Origin: Spirochaetales bacterium
GTDB taxonomy: Bacteria > Spirochaetota > Spirochaetia > SZUA-6 > DRHE01
Reading direction: 5' to 3'
DNA: 45,265 nucleotides
Assembly (NCBI GenBank): GCA_030615505.1
Contig: JAUWZD010000029.1
Coordinates: 1-45,265 of the forward strand
Both the position numbers and the translations under genes were made by a program. Positions 15,778 through 24,783 of the stretch are shown here, in pieces. The notes beneath the pieces are model-generated. The model saw nothing but the letters and a program-made list of their open reading frames with translations, had not been told where the DNA came from and ran no database searches. Each line of letters begins with the position of its first letter. The first letter of the stretch is position 1.

Positions 15778-16542
15778 ATGGATTTGCCGGGCGATATTAC
15801 GGATATCCTTAGGAGTTGGGAATTCGAGACCGAGAACCAGGTTCGCATAATTAAAGCGCTTGACGGCCGCCGGGTGCTGCAGGTAAGACAGCCATTGGGT
15901 ATTGAGCAGTACGAGCTGGATGGCCGGCCCGACGGTAAAAAAATCCTTAACAGAGAGACCGCGCTCCAGTTGTTCCAGGAGAAGCTTGAACATTATATAA
16001 CCACTCATGCTAAGGACGAAGGCTTTGTGATCAATCATGAGGATTTTTTACTACTGCAAAATGAAGGTATTATCTTTTACTATCGCTATCTTGTACTGTT
16101 TCAAATTGGAGAGTTCGAACGAACTGTGCGGGATACACAGCATAATCTCCAAATTTGTGATCTGGTGGAGAAATTCGCCGAGAGCGAAGAAGATAAAAAA
16201 GAGCTTTTACAGTACAGACCATATATTTTGAGGATGTTCGCCGTTTCAAAAGCCATGGTTTCTCTTCATAAAAAACTAAAAGAGGTGGCCGGGGAAATTC
16301 TTGAATCGGCTATAGATGAGATAGAAAATATGCCTAATATAGATACTCCGGCCTTTCAGTTTGAACGGATCCGCTCTCTCAATTATCTGAAGTCCACCTT
16401 AAAGCATATCATACAGCAGAAGGTTTCTCCGCTTGACCACTTAAAGATGGAATTGGATGCTGCGGTTGAGGAAGAAGACTATGAAAAAGCTGCAGAGCTC
16501 AGGGACAGGATCAAGAATATCAGTAAAGAGCATGAGGTATAA
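15778..16542 (+). CDS. UVR-motif protein of unknown function
   Basis: This 254-aa soluble protein ends in a clear UvrB/UvrC (UVR) motif of about 35 residues (LDHLKMELDAAVEEEDYEKA followed by AELRDRIKNI), a helical hairpin that mediates protein-protein contacts in UvrB, UvrC, McsA and Clp adaptors. The first 200 residues are helical and acidic-basic mixed, with no enzyme motif I recognise; there are no zinc-binding CxxC pairs as in McsA. It begins 61 bases after the dehydrogenase stop, in the same direction, and precedes the large TPR protein. It may be a spirochaete-specific scaffold or adaptor; the role is unknown. Confidence 0.8.
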   Translation: MDLPGDITDILRSWEFETENQVRIIKALDGRRVLQVRQPLGIEQYELDGRPDGKKILNRETALQLFQEKLEHYITTHAKDEGFVINHEDFLLLQNEGIIFYYRYLVLFQIGEFERTVRDTQHNLQICDLVEKFAESEEDKKELLQYRPYILRMFAVSKAMVSLHKKLKEVAGEILESAIDEIENMPNIDTPAFQFERIRSLNYLKSTLKHIIQQKVSPLDHLKMELDAAVEEEDYEKAAELRDRIKNISKEHEV

Positions 16543-16616
16543 AGGCTCTTTTGGAAACGGCAGTCATCCGGCTTAGCATCAGTGCAGAACCATAAATCCT
16601 TTTAGTTGGCGAGGAA

Positions 16617-19133
16617 ATGTTATCTTTCTTAAAAAAAGGGAGACCCGATCCTTACGGTGTGATCCATGAGCAGTGGAAATCCTCTTTTAAATGGCATCAG
16701 AAAAAAAGACTCATTGAAGAAGAAACCCCAGGCTATTCATCCGGCATAAGGCATTCTGTATTCACTTTAGAGCTTAAAAAGCAGAACTGTTTAGCCTGGG
16801 TTACCAGCCGACTCTATAAGTACAGGGATTTTATATTAGAAGGACGCATAAGTATTGATAAGGAGAATGGTTACTCAGCCGCAGGTTTTATTTTCCGCAG
16901 CATAAATGATGAGAACTTATATTATTTCCTGATTTCCAATAAGGGTTATTTTCGGTTTGATGTTATTTTCAATCGAAATCCCATTCACCTCATTGAATGG
17001 ACGGAATGTCCCCTGCTTGGCAAGAAAGAAGTTGATCTAAGAGTCATTGCCCATGGATCGGTCTTTTCATTTTTTATTGATGATGAATGGATAGCTGAGA
17101 TTCATGATGAAACAATACCTGAGGGTAGCTTTGGGTTCGCAGCTCAGAATTTCAGTGAAAAGGATCGGGCAAATGTGTATCTGCATCGTATACTCATCGA
17201 GTCCCGTCCGGCTGAAGTGGAAAAAGCCTATTACCGCTGGGTACATTACGTTCCGGTTAGACCTGAGTTCCGTGTCACTTTAGCCGGGACTTTCTTTTCC
17301 ACAGGCCGCTATCTTGATGCAGTTATCATGCTGAAAAAGGCTCTAAAGGGAAGAGAGGGAAGACCGGATGAATACTTCCTGCTGGCTGAATCATACCTGA
17401 ACCTGCGTATATACGATAAAGCTCTCCAAAGTATTGAGGAGTTCCTGAAACGTGAACCTGAGAGCTCTGAGGCTCTATTGGAAAAAGCAAACCTGCTCTA
17501 CCTGATGAAGGAATTTATCAAAGCCAGGGATTATGTTCAGGAAATCGTTTCACAATTCTCTAAGAACTCATCACTCTGGAATCTTCTAGGAAACTCCGAA
17601 TATGCCCTTGGAAACTGGGACAAAGCGTATCAGGCCTATCAGAAAGCCGCGGATTTGGACCCGGAGATTCCTCTATTCCGGATCAATCTGGCACGAGTAT
17701 ATGAGCGTCTTGACCAGCAGGAAAGCGCTTTTCTTACCTATTTGACAGCTTCACGCTTGCTCTTCAGGCAGGAAGCATATGAAGATCTGGCTGATGTTCT
17801 GCCCCGGGCCAGGAAAATTATGACCCGGTATCTGTCGGCCGGAGCTCCGGAAGGAAAAGATCAGGAGGTAAAAGGCCGGAAAACAAACAGCTTCCAGTCT
17901 GAGTATCGGGAACTACTCGCCTTAGAGGGTAAAATGTTCTTCCATGAAGGCAGGAGAGATGAACCTGAGAAGCTGTTTGCCCAATTAATTGAGAGCGGGT
18001 ATCAGGACAGCGCAGTCTTTTTCCTTTACGGCCTCATACTTATTGAAAAAGGGGATCGTGAGCCGGCCGATGTATATCTGCAGAAAGCCGCAGAGATGGA
18101 ATCCGGCTATTTTCTTTACTGGTTCAGGCTGGCAGAAAACCGCTTCTTGCTCGGAAGGGATCCCGCGGAGTGCTTAAGTAAGGCCTATGAGTTAAATCCC
18201 GGTGATCCATGGGTGAATAATCTGATGGGCCAGTGTGCCGGCAGAGAAGGGCGATTTAATGAGGCCGGCAGATTTTTTAAAAAAGCACTTAAACTGGCGC
18301 CGGAAGAGGCGGATATCTATTTGAATTTCTCTGATTCTCTCATGCGACAGGGTAAGCCGGATAAAGCCCTGGCCGTGATATCAGATGGAATATCATCTGC
18401 CGGTGAGAATCCCCGCTTATTTAATCAGAGAGGAAACCTGTACGCTAAGCTGAATAATTTTACAGCGGCCCTTACCGCTTATGAGAAAGCTCTGCAGCTT
18501 GAACCTGAAAATTCTCAATTCATGGAGAACTGCGCCGCCTGCTGTTTAGAGCTTGATATGATCATGAGAGCAGAGGAGCTTTTAAGCAAATTACTTACGG
18601 ATTCTCCATCCCCTTCTGTTTACAATCTTACCGGCAACCTTGCTGTTGTCAAAAGGGAGTACAAACGCGCCGAACTTTCATTTAAAGAAGCCCTTAAGCT
18701 TGAAGAAAACAGCGAAGTACAGCTCAACCTGACAGCCCTCTATCTGGAGAGAGGGCGCTATCGTGAGGCGAAGAAACTGCTTGATCAAGTACTGGGTAAT
18801 GAGCCGGAACTGAGAAAGGCTTTAGCATTACAGGATGAATTGCGGAATAAATATGAAAACAGGATCGCCTGTGCAGCATGTAATCGGGAATGGTGGGTGC
18901 CAGTGGAGATTCCTCCTCAAAAAAGACTGATCATACATGGGGAGCCTCCCTCTGCTGCTCCTGCCGGAAAGTGTGAAAACTGCGGTCAGGTATTTTGTAT
19001 TCAATGCGCTGTGGATCATGTAAAAGACAAGCGCTTTATCTGCCCCGACTGCGGTAAAGCCCCCCTGAAGCTTGCCGACGATCATCTGAAGTACCTTATA
19101 CTGCAGTATCTTGATAAAGAAGATCAGGGTTGA
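16617..19133 (+). CDS. large TPR protein with lectin-like N-terminus and C-terminal zinc-binding region
   Basis: This 838-aa protein has an N-terminal beta-rich segment (residues about 30-200, with DFILEGRISIDKENGYSAAG, a later FRSINDENLYYFLI stretch and a closing FGFAAQNFSE) that resembles concanavalin/LamG-like or DUF1080 jelly-roll domains. From about 220 to 750 there are many TPR units with A-x-x-x-L-x-x-P spacing (for example ALQLEPENSQF). The C-terminus holds three to four CxxC pairs (CAACNREW, CENCGQVFCIQC, CPDCGK) expected to bind zinc. No signal peptide is seen, so it is probably cytoplasmic. It starts at ATG 16617 after GAGGAA. TPR arrays are scaffolds; the function is unknown. It precedes the LolA-like gene, which has its own promoter. 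Confidence 0.85.
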   Translation: MLSFLKKGRPDPYGVIHEQWKSSFKWHQKKRLIEEETPGYSSGIRHSVFTLELKKQNCLAWVTSRLYKYRDFILEGRISIDKENGYSAAGFIFRSINDENLYYFLISNKGYFRFDVIFNRNPIHLIEWTECPLLGKKEVDLRVIAHGSVFSFFIDDEWIAEIHDETIPEGSFGFAAQNFSEKDRANVYLHRILIESRPAEVEKAYYRWVHYVPVRPEFRVTLAGTFFSTGRYLDAVIMLKKALKGREGRPDEYFLLAESYLNLRIYDKALQSIEEFLKREPESSEALLEKANLLYLMKEFIKARDYVQEIVSQFSKNSSLWNLLGNSEYALGNWDKAYQAYQKAADLDPEIPLFRINLARVYERLDQQESAFLTYLTASRLLFRQEAYEDLADVLPRARKIMTRYLSAGAPEGKDQEVKGRKTNSFQSEYRELLALEGKMFFHEGRRDEPEKLFAQLIESGYQDSAVFFLYGLILIEKGDREPADVYLQKAAEMESGYFLYWFRLAENRFLLGRDPAECLSKAYELNPGDPWVNNLMGQCAGREGRFNEAGRFFKKALKLAPEEADIYLNFSDSLMRQGKPDKALAVISDGISSAGENPRLFNQRGNLYAKLNNFTAALTAYEKALQLEPENSQFMENCAACCLELDMIMRAEELLSKLLTDSPSPSVYNLTGNLAVVKREYKRAELSFKEALKLEENSEVQLNLTALYLERGRYREAKKLLDQVLGNEPELRKALALQDELRNKYENRIACAACNREWWVPVEIPPQKRLIIHGEPPSAAPAGKCENCGQVFCIQCAVDHVKDKRFICPDCGKAPLKLADDHLKYLILQYLDKEDQG

Positions 19134-19189
19134 GCAGAATATAATAAGCCGTAAAATAGTCTGCATTACCATCCCACAGCCATACCAGC

Positions 19190-19217
19190 TTGACAAAGGA
19201 TTCAGTTTTAGTAATAT
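19190..19217 (+). promoter_or_regulatory. sigma-70-type promoter of the LolA-RodZ-RimO-PcrA unit
   Basis: A consensus TTGACA (19190-19195), a 16-base spacer and TAATAT (19212-19217) lie 31 bases before the LolA-like TTG start. The next four genes follow with gaps of 12 bases or less. Confidence 0.65.
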
Positions 19218-19248
19218 GTGTTTACACTATTGGAATTGAAGACTGATA

Positions 19249-19932
19249 TTGAAAAAGAGTTTACAGATAGCATTAATGATTTTCCTTCTGCTCCCTCCGG
19301 CGGCCATTCAGTCTCAGGAGATAATGACCGCAGAGAACTATTTCGATGAAATATCTTCCCGGTACGGAAAGATCAGGGATTACGAAGCTTTTGTGACAAT
19401 TACCCGGGGAGAGGCCGTGATGAGAGGCAAGCTCTCCTATAAGAGCCCCAATAAGCTGCGTATAGACTTCAGCGATCCTGAGGATCAGGTTTTAGTTACT
19501 GATGGCGAGCTGCTTGCCATCTACATTCCCAAGTATGAAGTCATCATGGAGCAGAAACTCAAGCGCAGGAGCCAGGCCGCACTGGCCAGTATGGTTTCCC
19601 AGCAGGGATTGAATATATTAAAAAAGAATTATGGGGTAGCCTATCTCATCGGCCCGAATTCAATACCCTTAGATGAAACCTCAGAAGAGAAGGTTATTAA
19701 GTTGAAACTGACAAGCCGTTCTACGGCCGAGGGCTTCAGGCAGATTGAGATAGCAGTAGGAATGAACGGTCTGATTCGCAGGATTACAGGAGTTACCATT
19801 GGGTATGAAGAATTAGTGTTTGATTTTAATGAAATTAAGGTAAACCAGAATATTCCGGATATGCGTTTTCAGTATGATTCACCGGCCTATGCTAATGTCT
19901 ATCATAATTTTCTTTTCGAGGCGGAAGAGTAG
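19249..19932 (+). CDS. LolA-like outer-membrane lipoprotein carrier protein
   Basis: This 227-aa periplasmic protein has a signal peptide (KKSLQIALMIFLLLPPAAIQ, cleavage near SQE) and the LolA-type beta sheet core: YFDEISSRYGKIRDYEAFVT, then KLSYKSPNKLRIDFSDPEDQ, VLVTDGELLAIYIP and YEVIMEQ. LolA carries lipoproteins from the inner to the outer membrane. No lipobox cysteine is present, so it is soluble. The start is TTG at 19249 without a strong ribosome-binding site; no better in-frame start precedes the signal peptide. The RodZ-like gene follows after 5 bases. It may be a specialised LolA paralogue; members of this fold also include sigma-E regulator-type proteins. Confidence 0.8.
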   Translation: MKKSLQIALMIFLLLPPAAIQSQEIMTAENYFDEISSRYGKIRDYEAFVTITRGEAVMRGKLSYKSPNKLRIDFSDPEDQVLVTDGELLAIYIPKYEVIMEQKLKRRSQAALASMVSQQGLNILKKNYGVAYLIGPNSIPLDETSEEKVIKLKLTSRSTAEGFRQIEIAVGMNGLIRRITGVTIGYEELVFDFNEIKVNQNIPDMRFQYDSPAYANVYHNFLFEAEE

Positions 19933-19937
19933 ATACT

Positions 19938-21071
19938 ATGGAATCACTGGGACTGAAATTAAGGGAAGCCCGGGAGGAGCATAATTATACCCTGGAACAG
20001 ATTGCCCGGGATACGCACATATCAAGGAATTATCTTAAAGCGCTTGAGGATGAGGATTTTTCAGAAATTCCGGGAGAAACCTATGTTATGGGGTTTTTAA
20101 GAAATTACGCTGAGTATCTGTCCCTCAATCCGGAGGAGCTGGTCAATCTCTATAAAAATATCAAGATACAGGAACAGCCCCTGCCAATGAATGAGTTATT
20201 GGAGGGGCATAACCGAAAATCTCCTTCTTTTCTGTTCTTAATCATTATTCTGTGCTTAGGCGTTCTGGGGACCGGGGGCTTCCTGCTCTATCGATTCGTT
20301 TTATCGCCCCGGGAAAAGGAAGAAACCGCCCCACCCGAAGCGGCATCCGCTGTAACCGGTGAAGCTGAATATCTTTTTCATGAAGAGGTCTTAAGCCGCT
20401 GGTTTAACTTAGAGGATACTATTAAAGTTCCTGTGAATGGTCAGATACATTTACTCAAGCTTATCGGTATTGAAGATAAGCTTACCCTAAAAATTCCAGG
20501 CGGGACGATAGAGCTGAACATCGGGGAGGAGAGAAAACTGGATTTAAACGCCGATGCCAGAATCGATATCAGGCTTCTCTTAAATGATCTGGATCCCAGG
20601 GGAACAGTAAAACGGGCCAATATAGGCTTCTATAAGGTAATTAAAGGAACACCGGCCGAGGTAGCCGAAGCTGAAGAAACACCCCGTGCTGAAACCTCAG
20701 AAGAGCTCGGGGTGGAGCTTCCGGGCGCTGATGTATTGGCAGGTGAACCGGGACCGGGGACTTTTATTCTTAAGTCTGACTCTCCGGCTCCTTTCAGGGT
20801 GAGCATTACCTTTCGGGGCTACTGTCTGTTCCGCTACCTTTTAGATGGTGAGGAGCGGGAGGAGCATTTTTTTCATAGAGGGGAAAACTTTTCCTTAGAC
20901 GTGAAAAAAGAAGTTACACTGTGGATTTCAAACGCCGGCGCTTTACGTGTCATGATTGCCGGCCGTGATGTTGAGATGGGGAAGCCCGGCCAGGTCACTA
21001 CAAAACTGATACACTGGGCCAGAATTGAGGATACGGGCCAGTACGGTCTGGAGATTAAGCCTGTCGAATGA
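19938..21071 (+). CDS. RodZ-like helix-turn-helix membrane protein
   Basis: This is a bitopic inner-membrane protein of the RodZ family, which links the MreB cytoskeleton to cell-wall synthesis. Residues 5-72 form an HTH_25 domain (LREAREEHNYTLEQIARDTH, ending with SLNPEELVNLYK). One transmembrane helix spans about 97-122, then comes a linker rich in E and P. Two DUF4115-like beta domains follow (about 150-230 and 270-377), while typical RodZ has one; the doubled periplasmic part makes the 377-aa protein longer than many. It lies 5 bases after the LolA-like gene and 12 before rimO. RodZ identity is by architecture; whether it acts in cell shape here is inferred. Confidence 0.82.
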   Translation: MESLGLKLREAREEHNYTLEQIARDTHISRNYLKALEDEDFSEIPGETYVMGFLRNYAEYLSLNPEELVNLYKNIKIQEQPLPMNELLEGHNRKSPSFLFLIIILCLGVLGTGGFLLYRFVLSPREKEETAPPEAASAVTGEAEYLFHEEVLSRWFNLEDTIKVPVNGQIHLLKLIGIEDKLTLKIPGGTIELNIGEERKLDLNADARIDIRLLLNDLDPRGTVKRANIGFYKVIKGTPAEVAEAEETPRAETSEELGVELPGADVLAGEPGPGTFILKSDSPAPFRVSITFRGYCLFRYLLDGEEREEHFFHRGENFSLDVKKEVTLWISNAGALRVMIAGRDVEMGKPGQVTTKLIHWARIEDTGQYGLEIKPVE

Positions 21072-21083
21072 TGACACCGCGCT

Positions 21084-22400
21084 ATGACTTTTTATATCGA
21101 GAGCCTTGGGTGCGCTAAAAACCGGGTAGATTCTGAAGTCATCATCGCTTCATTAGAAAAATCCGGCTTATTCTGGGTTAATGACCCTGATATTGCCGAG
21201 CTTATTATTATAAACACATGCGGTTTTATTACCAGCGCTAAAGAGGAATCTATCCTCACTTCCCTGGAAATAAAGAGACAGTACCCCACAAAAAAAGTAA
21301 TTATGACCGGCTGTTTAGTCAGGCGGTACGAAGAGGATCTTAAAAGGGAACTAAAAGAGATTGATGGATTTACAACAGGCAGCATAAACCCGGAGAAATT
21401 CGCCTTAAATATTGCTCAACTTATTAAGGAAAGCTCCATTTCTACTCAGAAAGAAAATATTGAATCTATACTGCAGAACAGAAGAAAGCTTTTATCCTTC
21501 CCCGGAAGCGCCTTCGTTAAAGTATCTGAGGGCTGCAGCAACTGCTGCAGTTACTGCGCCATCCCTATGATACGGGGTCCAATGAGGAGTCGATTAAGGG
21601 AAGATATTATGCATGAGATTAAAAATTTCTTGGATATTGGAATTTATGAAATAAATCTTATTGCCCAGGATCTGTGCTCTTTCGGTCTGGACCGGGGCGG
21701 TGCAGAAATTGAAGAGCTTTTAAAAGAAATCTCTGCCTTACCGGGAGAATTCTGGCTTCGTCTACTCTACCTTCATCCGGATCATTTCCCCGAAAGCATC
21801 CTGGATATAATAGGCAAAGATACAAGACTTCTGCCTTATTTTGATATTCCCTTTCAGCACGCCTCTGAAAATGTACTGACCCGGATGGGAAGATCAGGCT
21901 CTAAAGAGATCTATTTAGCCCTTATCCGCAAGATCAGGGAACGCCTGCGGAATGCCGTTATCCGCTCAACCTTCTTAGTCGGCTTCCCGGGTGAAACAGA
22001 TGAAGATTTTAATGCCCTGCTTGATTTTCAAAGGCAGAGCAGCCTGGATTGGATGGGAGTTTTTACCTATTCGAGCGAAGAAGGAACGAAAGCTGAAAGC
22101 CTTTCCGGTAGAGTAAGTCAAAAGACCGCCCGGATGAGGAGAATATGGCTTGAAGAGGCTCAAGCCTCTATCACTCAGAAGCACTTGGACTCCCTGCTTG
22201 GCCGCAGCCTGGAGGTGCTTGTTGAAGAAAGTGTAAGGGAAGAGAAGTTGTATCTTGCCCGGGCCTATCTTCAGGCGCCCGATGTAGACGGCCTGATTGT
22301 ATTACGAGCAGAGGATTTAGAACCCGGTCAGCATTTGACGGCCAGAATTATGCGCAGGAACGGAATCGATCTTGAAGGGGTGCCATGTCATGCCTCTTAA
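21084..22400 (+). CDS. rimO: ribosomal protein S12 methylthiotransferase RimO
   Basis: RimO is a radical-SAM enzyme that adds a methylthio group to an aspartate of ribosomal protein S12. The N-terminal UPF0004 domain has its three cluster cysteines (C10 in ESLGCAKNR, C46 in NTCGF, C77 in TGCLV). The radical-SAM core has C151, C155 and C158 (CSNCCSYC) and the family sequence FVKVSEGCSN. A C-terminal TRAM-like domain covers about 370-438. The opening FYIESLGCAKNRVDSE favours RimO over the tRNA enzyme MiaB. Length (438 aa) is typical. It overlaps the start of the helicase gene by 11 bases, so the two are co-expressed. Confidence 0.92.
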   Translation: MTFYIESLGCAKNRVDSEVIIASLEKSGLFWVNDPDIAELIIINTCGFITSAKEESILTSLEIKRQYPTKKVIMTGCLVRRYEEDLKRELKEIDGFTTGSINPEKFALNIAQLIKESSISTQKENIESILQNRRKLLSFPGSAFVKVSEGCSNCCSYCAIPMIRGPMRSRLREDIMHEIKNFLDIGIYEINLIAQDLCSFGLDRGGAEIEELLKEISALPGEFWLRLLYLHPDHFPESILDIIGKDTRLLPYFDIPFQHASENVLTRMGRSGSKEIYLALIRKIRERLRNAVIRSTFLVGFPGETDEDFNALLDFQRQSSLDWMGVFTYSSEEGTKAESLSGRVSQKTARMRRIWLEEAQASITQKHLDSLLGRSLEVLVEESVREEKLYLARAYLQAPDVDGLIVLRAEDLEPGQHLTARIMRRNGIDLEGVPCHAS

Positions 22401-24507
22401 AACCATTGAAGAGGAATGCACATACTTAAATGCCTTAAATCCCAGGCAGAGGGAAGCGGTTCTCCATTTCGGAAATCCTCTCCTGATTCTGGCAGGGGCC
22501 GGATCCGGCAAGACACGTGTCATAACCACTAAAATCGCTTATTTAGTGGACTATAAAGGCTTCACCCCCGAGTCCATTATGGCCGTGGCTTTTACCAATA
22601 AAGCGGCTGATGAGATGAGAGAGCGGGTCCGGGCGCTCTACCCCCGTACAGAGGGGGCAAGCATTAAGACATTCCATTCCTTTGGCGCCTGGCTGCTTCG
22701 CAGGCATGCTCATCTATTAGGATTGCCTGAGTATTTCACCATCTATGATGAGGAAGATTCAAGATCACTGCTTAAGAGTATTTTTGAAGAGAAAATTCCC
22801 TTACCTGAGCTTAAAGATCTGTATAGAAAGATCTCAAGGGCTAAGGATTACTGCTTATGGCCCCACGATGATTTGAGCGCTTTTGATTTGGTATCTCCCC
22901 GGGCCGGCCTGGATTTCTCTGATATTTACCGCCTCTATAATGAGAAGCTTCGCCGGACGGGCAATGTAGATTTTGGGGATCTTATTATGCTCAGTGTGAA
23001 ACTCCTTAAGGATTTTCCGCAGGTAAGGCAGAGAATAAAGCAGCGCTTTCGGGTTATCCTGGTCGATGAGTATCAGGATTCAAATGTCGCTCAGTTTATG
23101 CTGCTTAAAGAACTTTATGGCAGCAACTATCTCTGCGTGGTGGGTGATGAGGATCAATCGATTTACGGCTTTAGAGGGGCCGAAGTGCGCAATATATTAA
23201 GCTTTTCTAATGCATTCCCCCATACAACCATTATTCGACTGGAGGAAAACTACCGCTCAACCCAGAATATTTTAGAGGTAGCCGCCTCTGTGGTGGACCA
23301 TAATGTCAACCGCCTGGGAAAGACATTGTGGACCAAAAATCCCGCCGGGGCTCCGGTTGTCTCTGCCCGGCTTGAGGATCAGACCCATGAGGCTCAATTC
23401 TGTGTGGACCTGCTCAAGGACGGAAATTACAGGGATACGGCCATTCTTTACAGGATGAATTTTCAATCCAGGGTGTTTGAAACCATGTTCCAGCGCCTTG
23501 GTATACCATACAGGGTGGTGGGGACATTGAAATTTTATGAACGGGAAGAGGTCAAGGATGCCCTTGCCTATATGGCTCTGCTTGCGAACCCAAAAAATGA
23601 GATTGCCTTTTGCAGAGTTGTGAACAAGCCGCGGAGGGGAATCGGGGCGAAAAGCCTCAAGAAGATCCTTGAAAACAGAGATAAAGCCGGAAGTGATCTG
23701 CTTAATTCATGCAAATTGAGCCTGCCCTCTCTATCAGCCGGTGCGGCTTCCGGAGTAAGGGGCTTTTTAGCCATTATGGAGTCTCTCAAGGCCGAACTTT
23801 CCCGGGCGCCCCTGTCCGGGCTGGTAAATGCTCTGATTCTGGAAACCGGGCTGTATGAATATTACCGGGAGCGTGAAGGTATGGCAGGTTCAGGTAAAAT
23901 GGAGAATCTTGAAGAGCTGATCAATGCCGCATCGGAGTACCCGGTGGGACTTGAGGGACTGTGTTTTTTTTTAGAAAGCATAGGGCTTAACAGCTCTGAT
24001 GAGAACCCATACCGGCGAACTAACCAGGTAAACCTGATTACTGTGCACAACACAAAGGGGCTAGAGTTCGACAGGGTAATTATAACGGGTTTAGAGGATG
24101 GAATATTTCCACATTATACTAAAACCGTCAGTGGTTTGCCTTTACAGGGAGATGATCTTGAGGAGGAACGGCGCCTCTTCTATGTGGGAGTCACACGGGC
24201 CAGGGAATCCCTGTACCTGACTTCCTGCAGAAAGAGAACCGTTTTCGGAAGCCTCAAGAAAAGCGAGCCTTCCCAGTTTCTAAAAGAGATCCCTAAAGAG
24301 CATCTGTGTATCTACGGCGCTTCATCGGAAGAGGACGAATTCCCCTTAGGCTGCGCGGTATATCATGATGATTACGGGACCGGAATCATAACCAGGAAAT
24401 GGTATGAAGAAGACAGGAAAGCGGTAATTGTGCGCTTTGACTCCGGAAAGAGCGCCCGCTTTATACTGCGATATTCCTCCTTAGAGCGAACCAGCAGGGA
24501 ACCGTAA
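22390..24507 (+). CDS. pcrA: ATP-dependent DNA helicase PcrA/UvrD
   Basis: This SF1A 3'-5' DNA helicase of excision repair and replication restart is 705 aa from the ATG at 22390. The motifs are: Q motif LNPRQREAV, Walker A AGAGSGKT (35-42), motif Ia AVAFTNKAADEM, Walker B VDEYQDSN, motif III GDEDQSIYGFRG, motif IV LEENYRS, motif V TVHNTKGLEFDRV and motif VI FYVGVTRARESL. A C-terminal KOW/Tudor-like domain (AVYHDDYGTGIITRKW) is the RNA-polymerase-contact module of PcrA. A TTG six codons upstream is a less likely start. It is the last gene of the unit begun by the LolA-like gene; no obvious hairpin terminator follows. Confidence 0.93.
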   Translation: MPLKTIEEECTYLNALNPRQREAVLHFGNPLLILAGAGSGKTRVITTKIAYLVDYKGFTPESIMAVAFTNKAADEMRERVRALYPRTEGASIKTFHSFGAWLLRRHAHLLGLPEYFTIYDEEDSRSLLKSIFEEKIPLPELKDLYRKISRAKDYCLWPHDDLSAFDLVSPRAGLDFSDIYRLYNEKLRRTGNVDFGDLIMLSVKLLKDFPQVRQRIKQRFRVILVDEYQDSNVAQFMLLKELYGSNYLCVVGDEDQSIYGFRGAEVRNILSFSNAFPHTTIIRLEENYRSTQNILEVAASVVDHNVNRLGKTLWTKNPAGAPVVSARLEDQTHEAQFCVDLLKDGNYRDTAILYRMNFQSRVFETMFQRLGIPYRVVGTLKFYEREEVKDALAYMALLANPKNEIAFCRVVNKPRRGIGAKSLKKILENRDKAGSDLLNSCKLSLPSLSAGAASGVRGFLAIMESLKAELSRAPLSGLVNALILETGLYEYYREREGMAGSGKMENLEELINAASEYPVGLEGLCFFLESIGLNSSDENPYRRTNQVNLITVHNTKGLEFDRVIITGLEDGIFPHYTKTVSGLPLQGDDLEEERRLFYVGVTRARESLYLTSCRKRTVFGSLKKSEPSQFLKEIPKEHLCIYGASSEEDEFPLGCAVYHDDYGTGIITRKWYEEDRKAVIVRFDSGKSARFILRYSSLERTSREP

Positions 24508-24570
24508 AACCGGCTTTGCGTCTTTAAAAACTCCTCACAAAACAAGATCTCAGCTATGGGATATCAATCA

Positions 24571-24599
24571 TTGACAGGGGGAGAGAGTTGTGCTAAGAT
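24571..24599 (+). promoter_or_regulatory. strong sigma-70-type promoter of the transport/catabolic operon
   Basis: A perfect TTGACA (24571-24576), a 17-base spacer and TAAGAT (24594-24599) predict a start near 24606. It is the best promoter in the window and stands before the 14-kb gene cluster. Confidence 0.75.
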
Positions 24600-24611
24600 T
24601 TTAATGATGTA

Positions 24612-24622
24612 TGGTAAGACCA
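24612..24622 (+). promoter_or_regulatory. FadR/GntR-family operator (TGGT-N3-ACCA)
   Basis: TGGTAAGACCA is a perfect inverted repeat matching the core operator of FadR-subfamily GntR regulators (TGGT-N3-ACCA, as for PdhR/LldR). It sits about 6-16 bases after the predicted transcription start, where a bound repressor would block initiation. An extra ACCA half-site lies at 24628-24631. The FadR-family gene at 32091 in the same cluster is the likely regulator, which would make control autogenous. Confidence 0.65.
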
Positions 24623-24631
24623 GTCATACCA

Positions 24632-24783
24632 ATTTATTTCCAAGTGACGTTAAGGATAGACCGATCAGGTCATTAAAATAAGAAGACAGGAGGTGATTGC
24701 CTGGCTAAATAGTTAAAGAAGTTGCCACAGGCGGGCGGCAATGGAAAGATAACCCGCAATATATAAATAAGGAGGACATAGAG
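24632..24783 (+). promoter_or_regulatory. structured leader with an orphan Shine-Dalgarno
   Basis: The leader holds a palindrome GACC-N5-GGTC (24659-24671) and a complete AGGAGGTGAT (24688-24697) that is not followed by a long gene. Two possible pairings compete: ATTGCC near 24696 or TTGCC near 24722 with GGCAA near 24737, and GCGGG with CCCGC further downstream. The real ribosome-binding site is AAGGAGG before 24784. Tiny frames after the orphan site (TTG CCT GGC stop; ATT-initiated six codons) are possible but too closely spaced to be convincing. Confidence 0.35.

Noticed and set aside
24600-24783. Known riboswitch (cobalamin or glycine) in the operon leader
   Set aside because: I looked for a B12 box and the tandem glycine core and saw neither. 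The stems are short and do not match a class I know.
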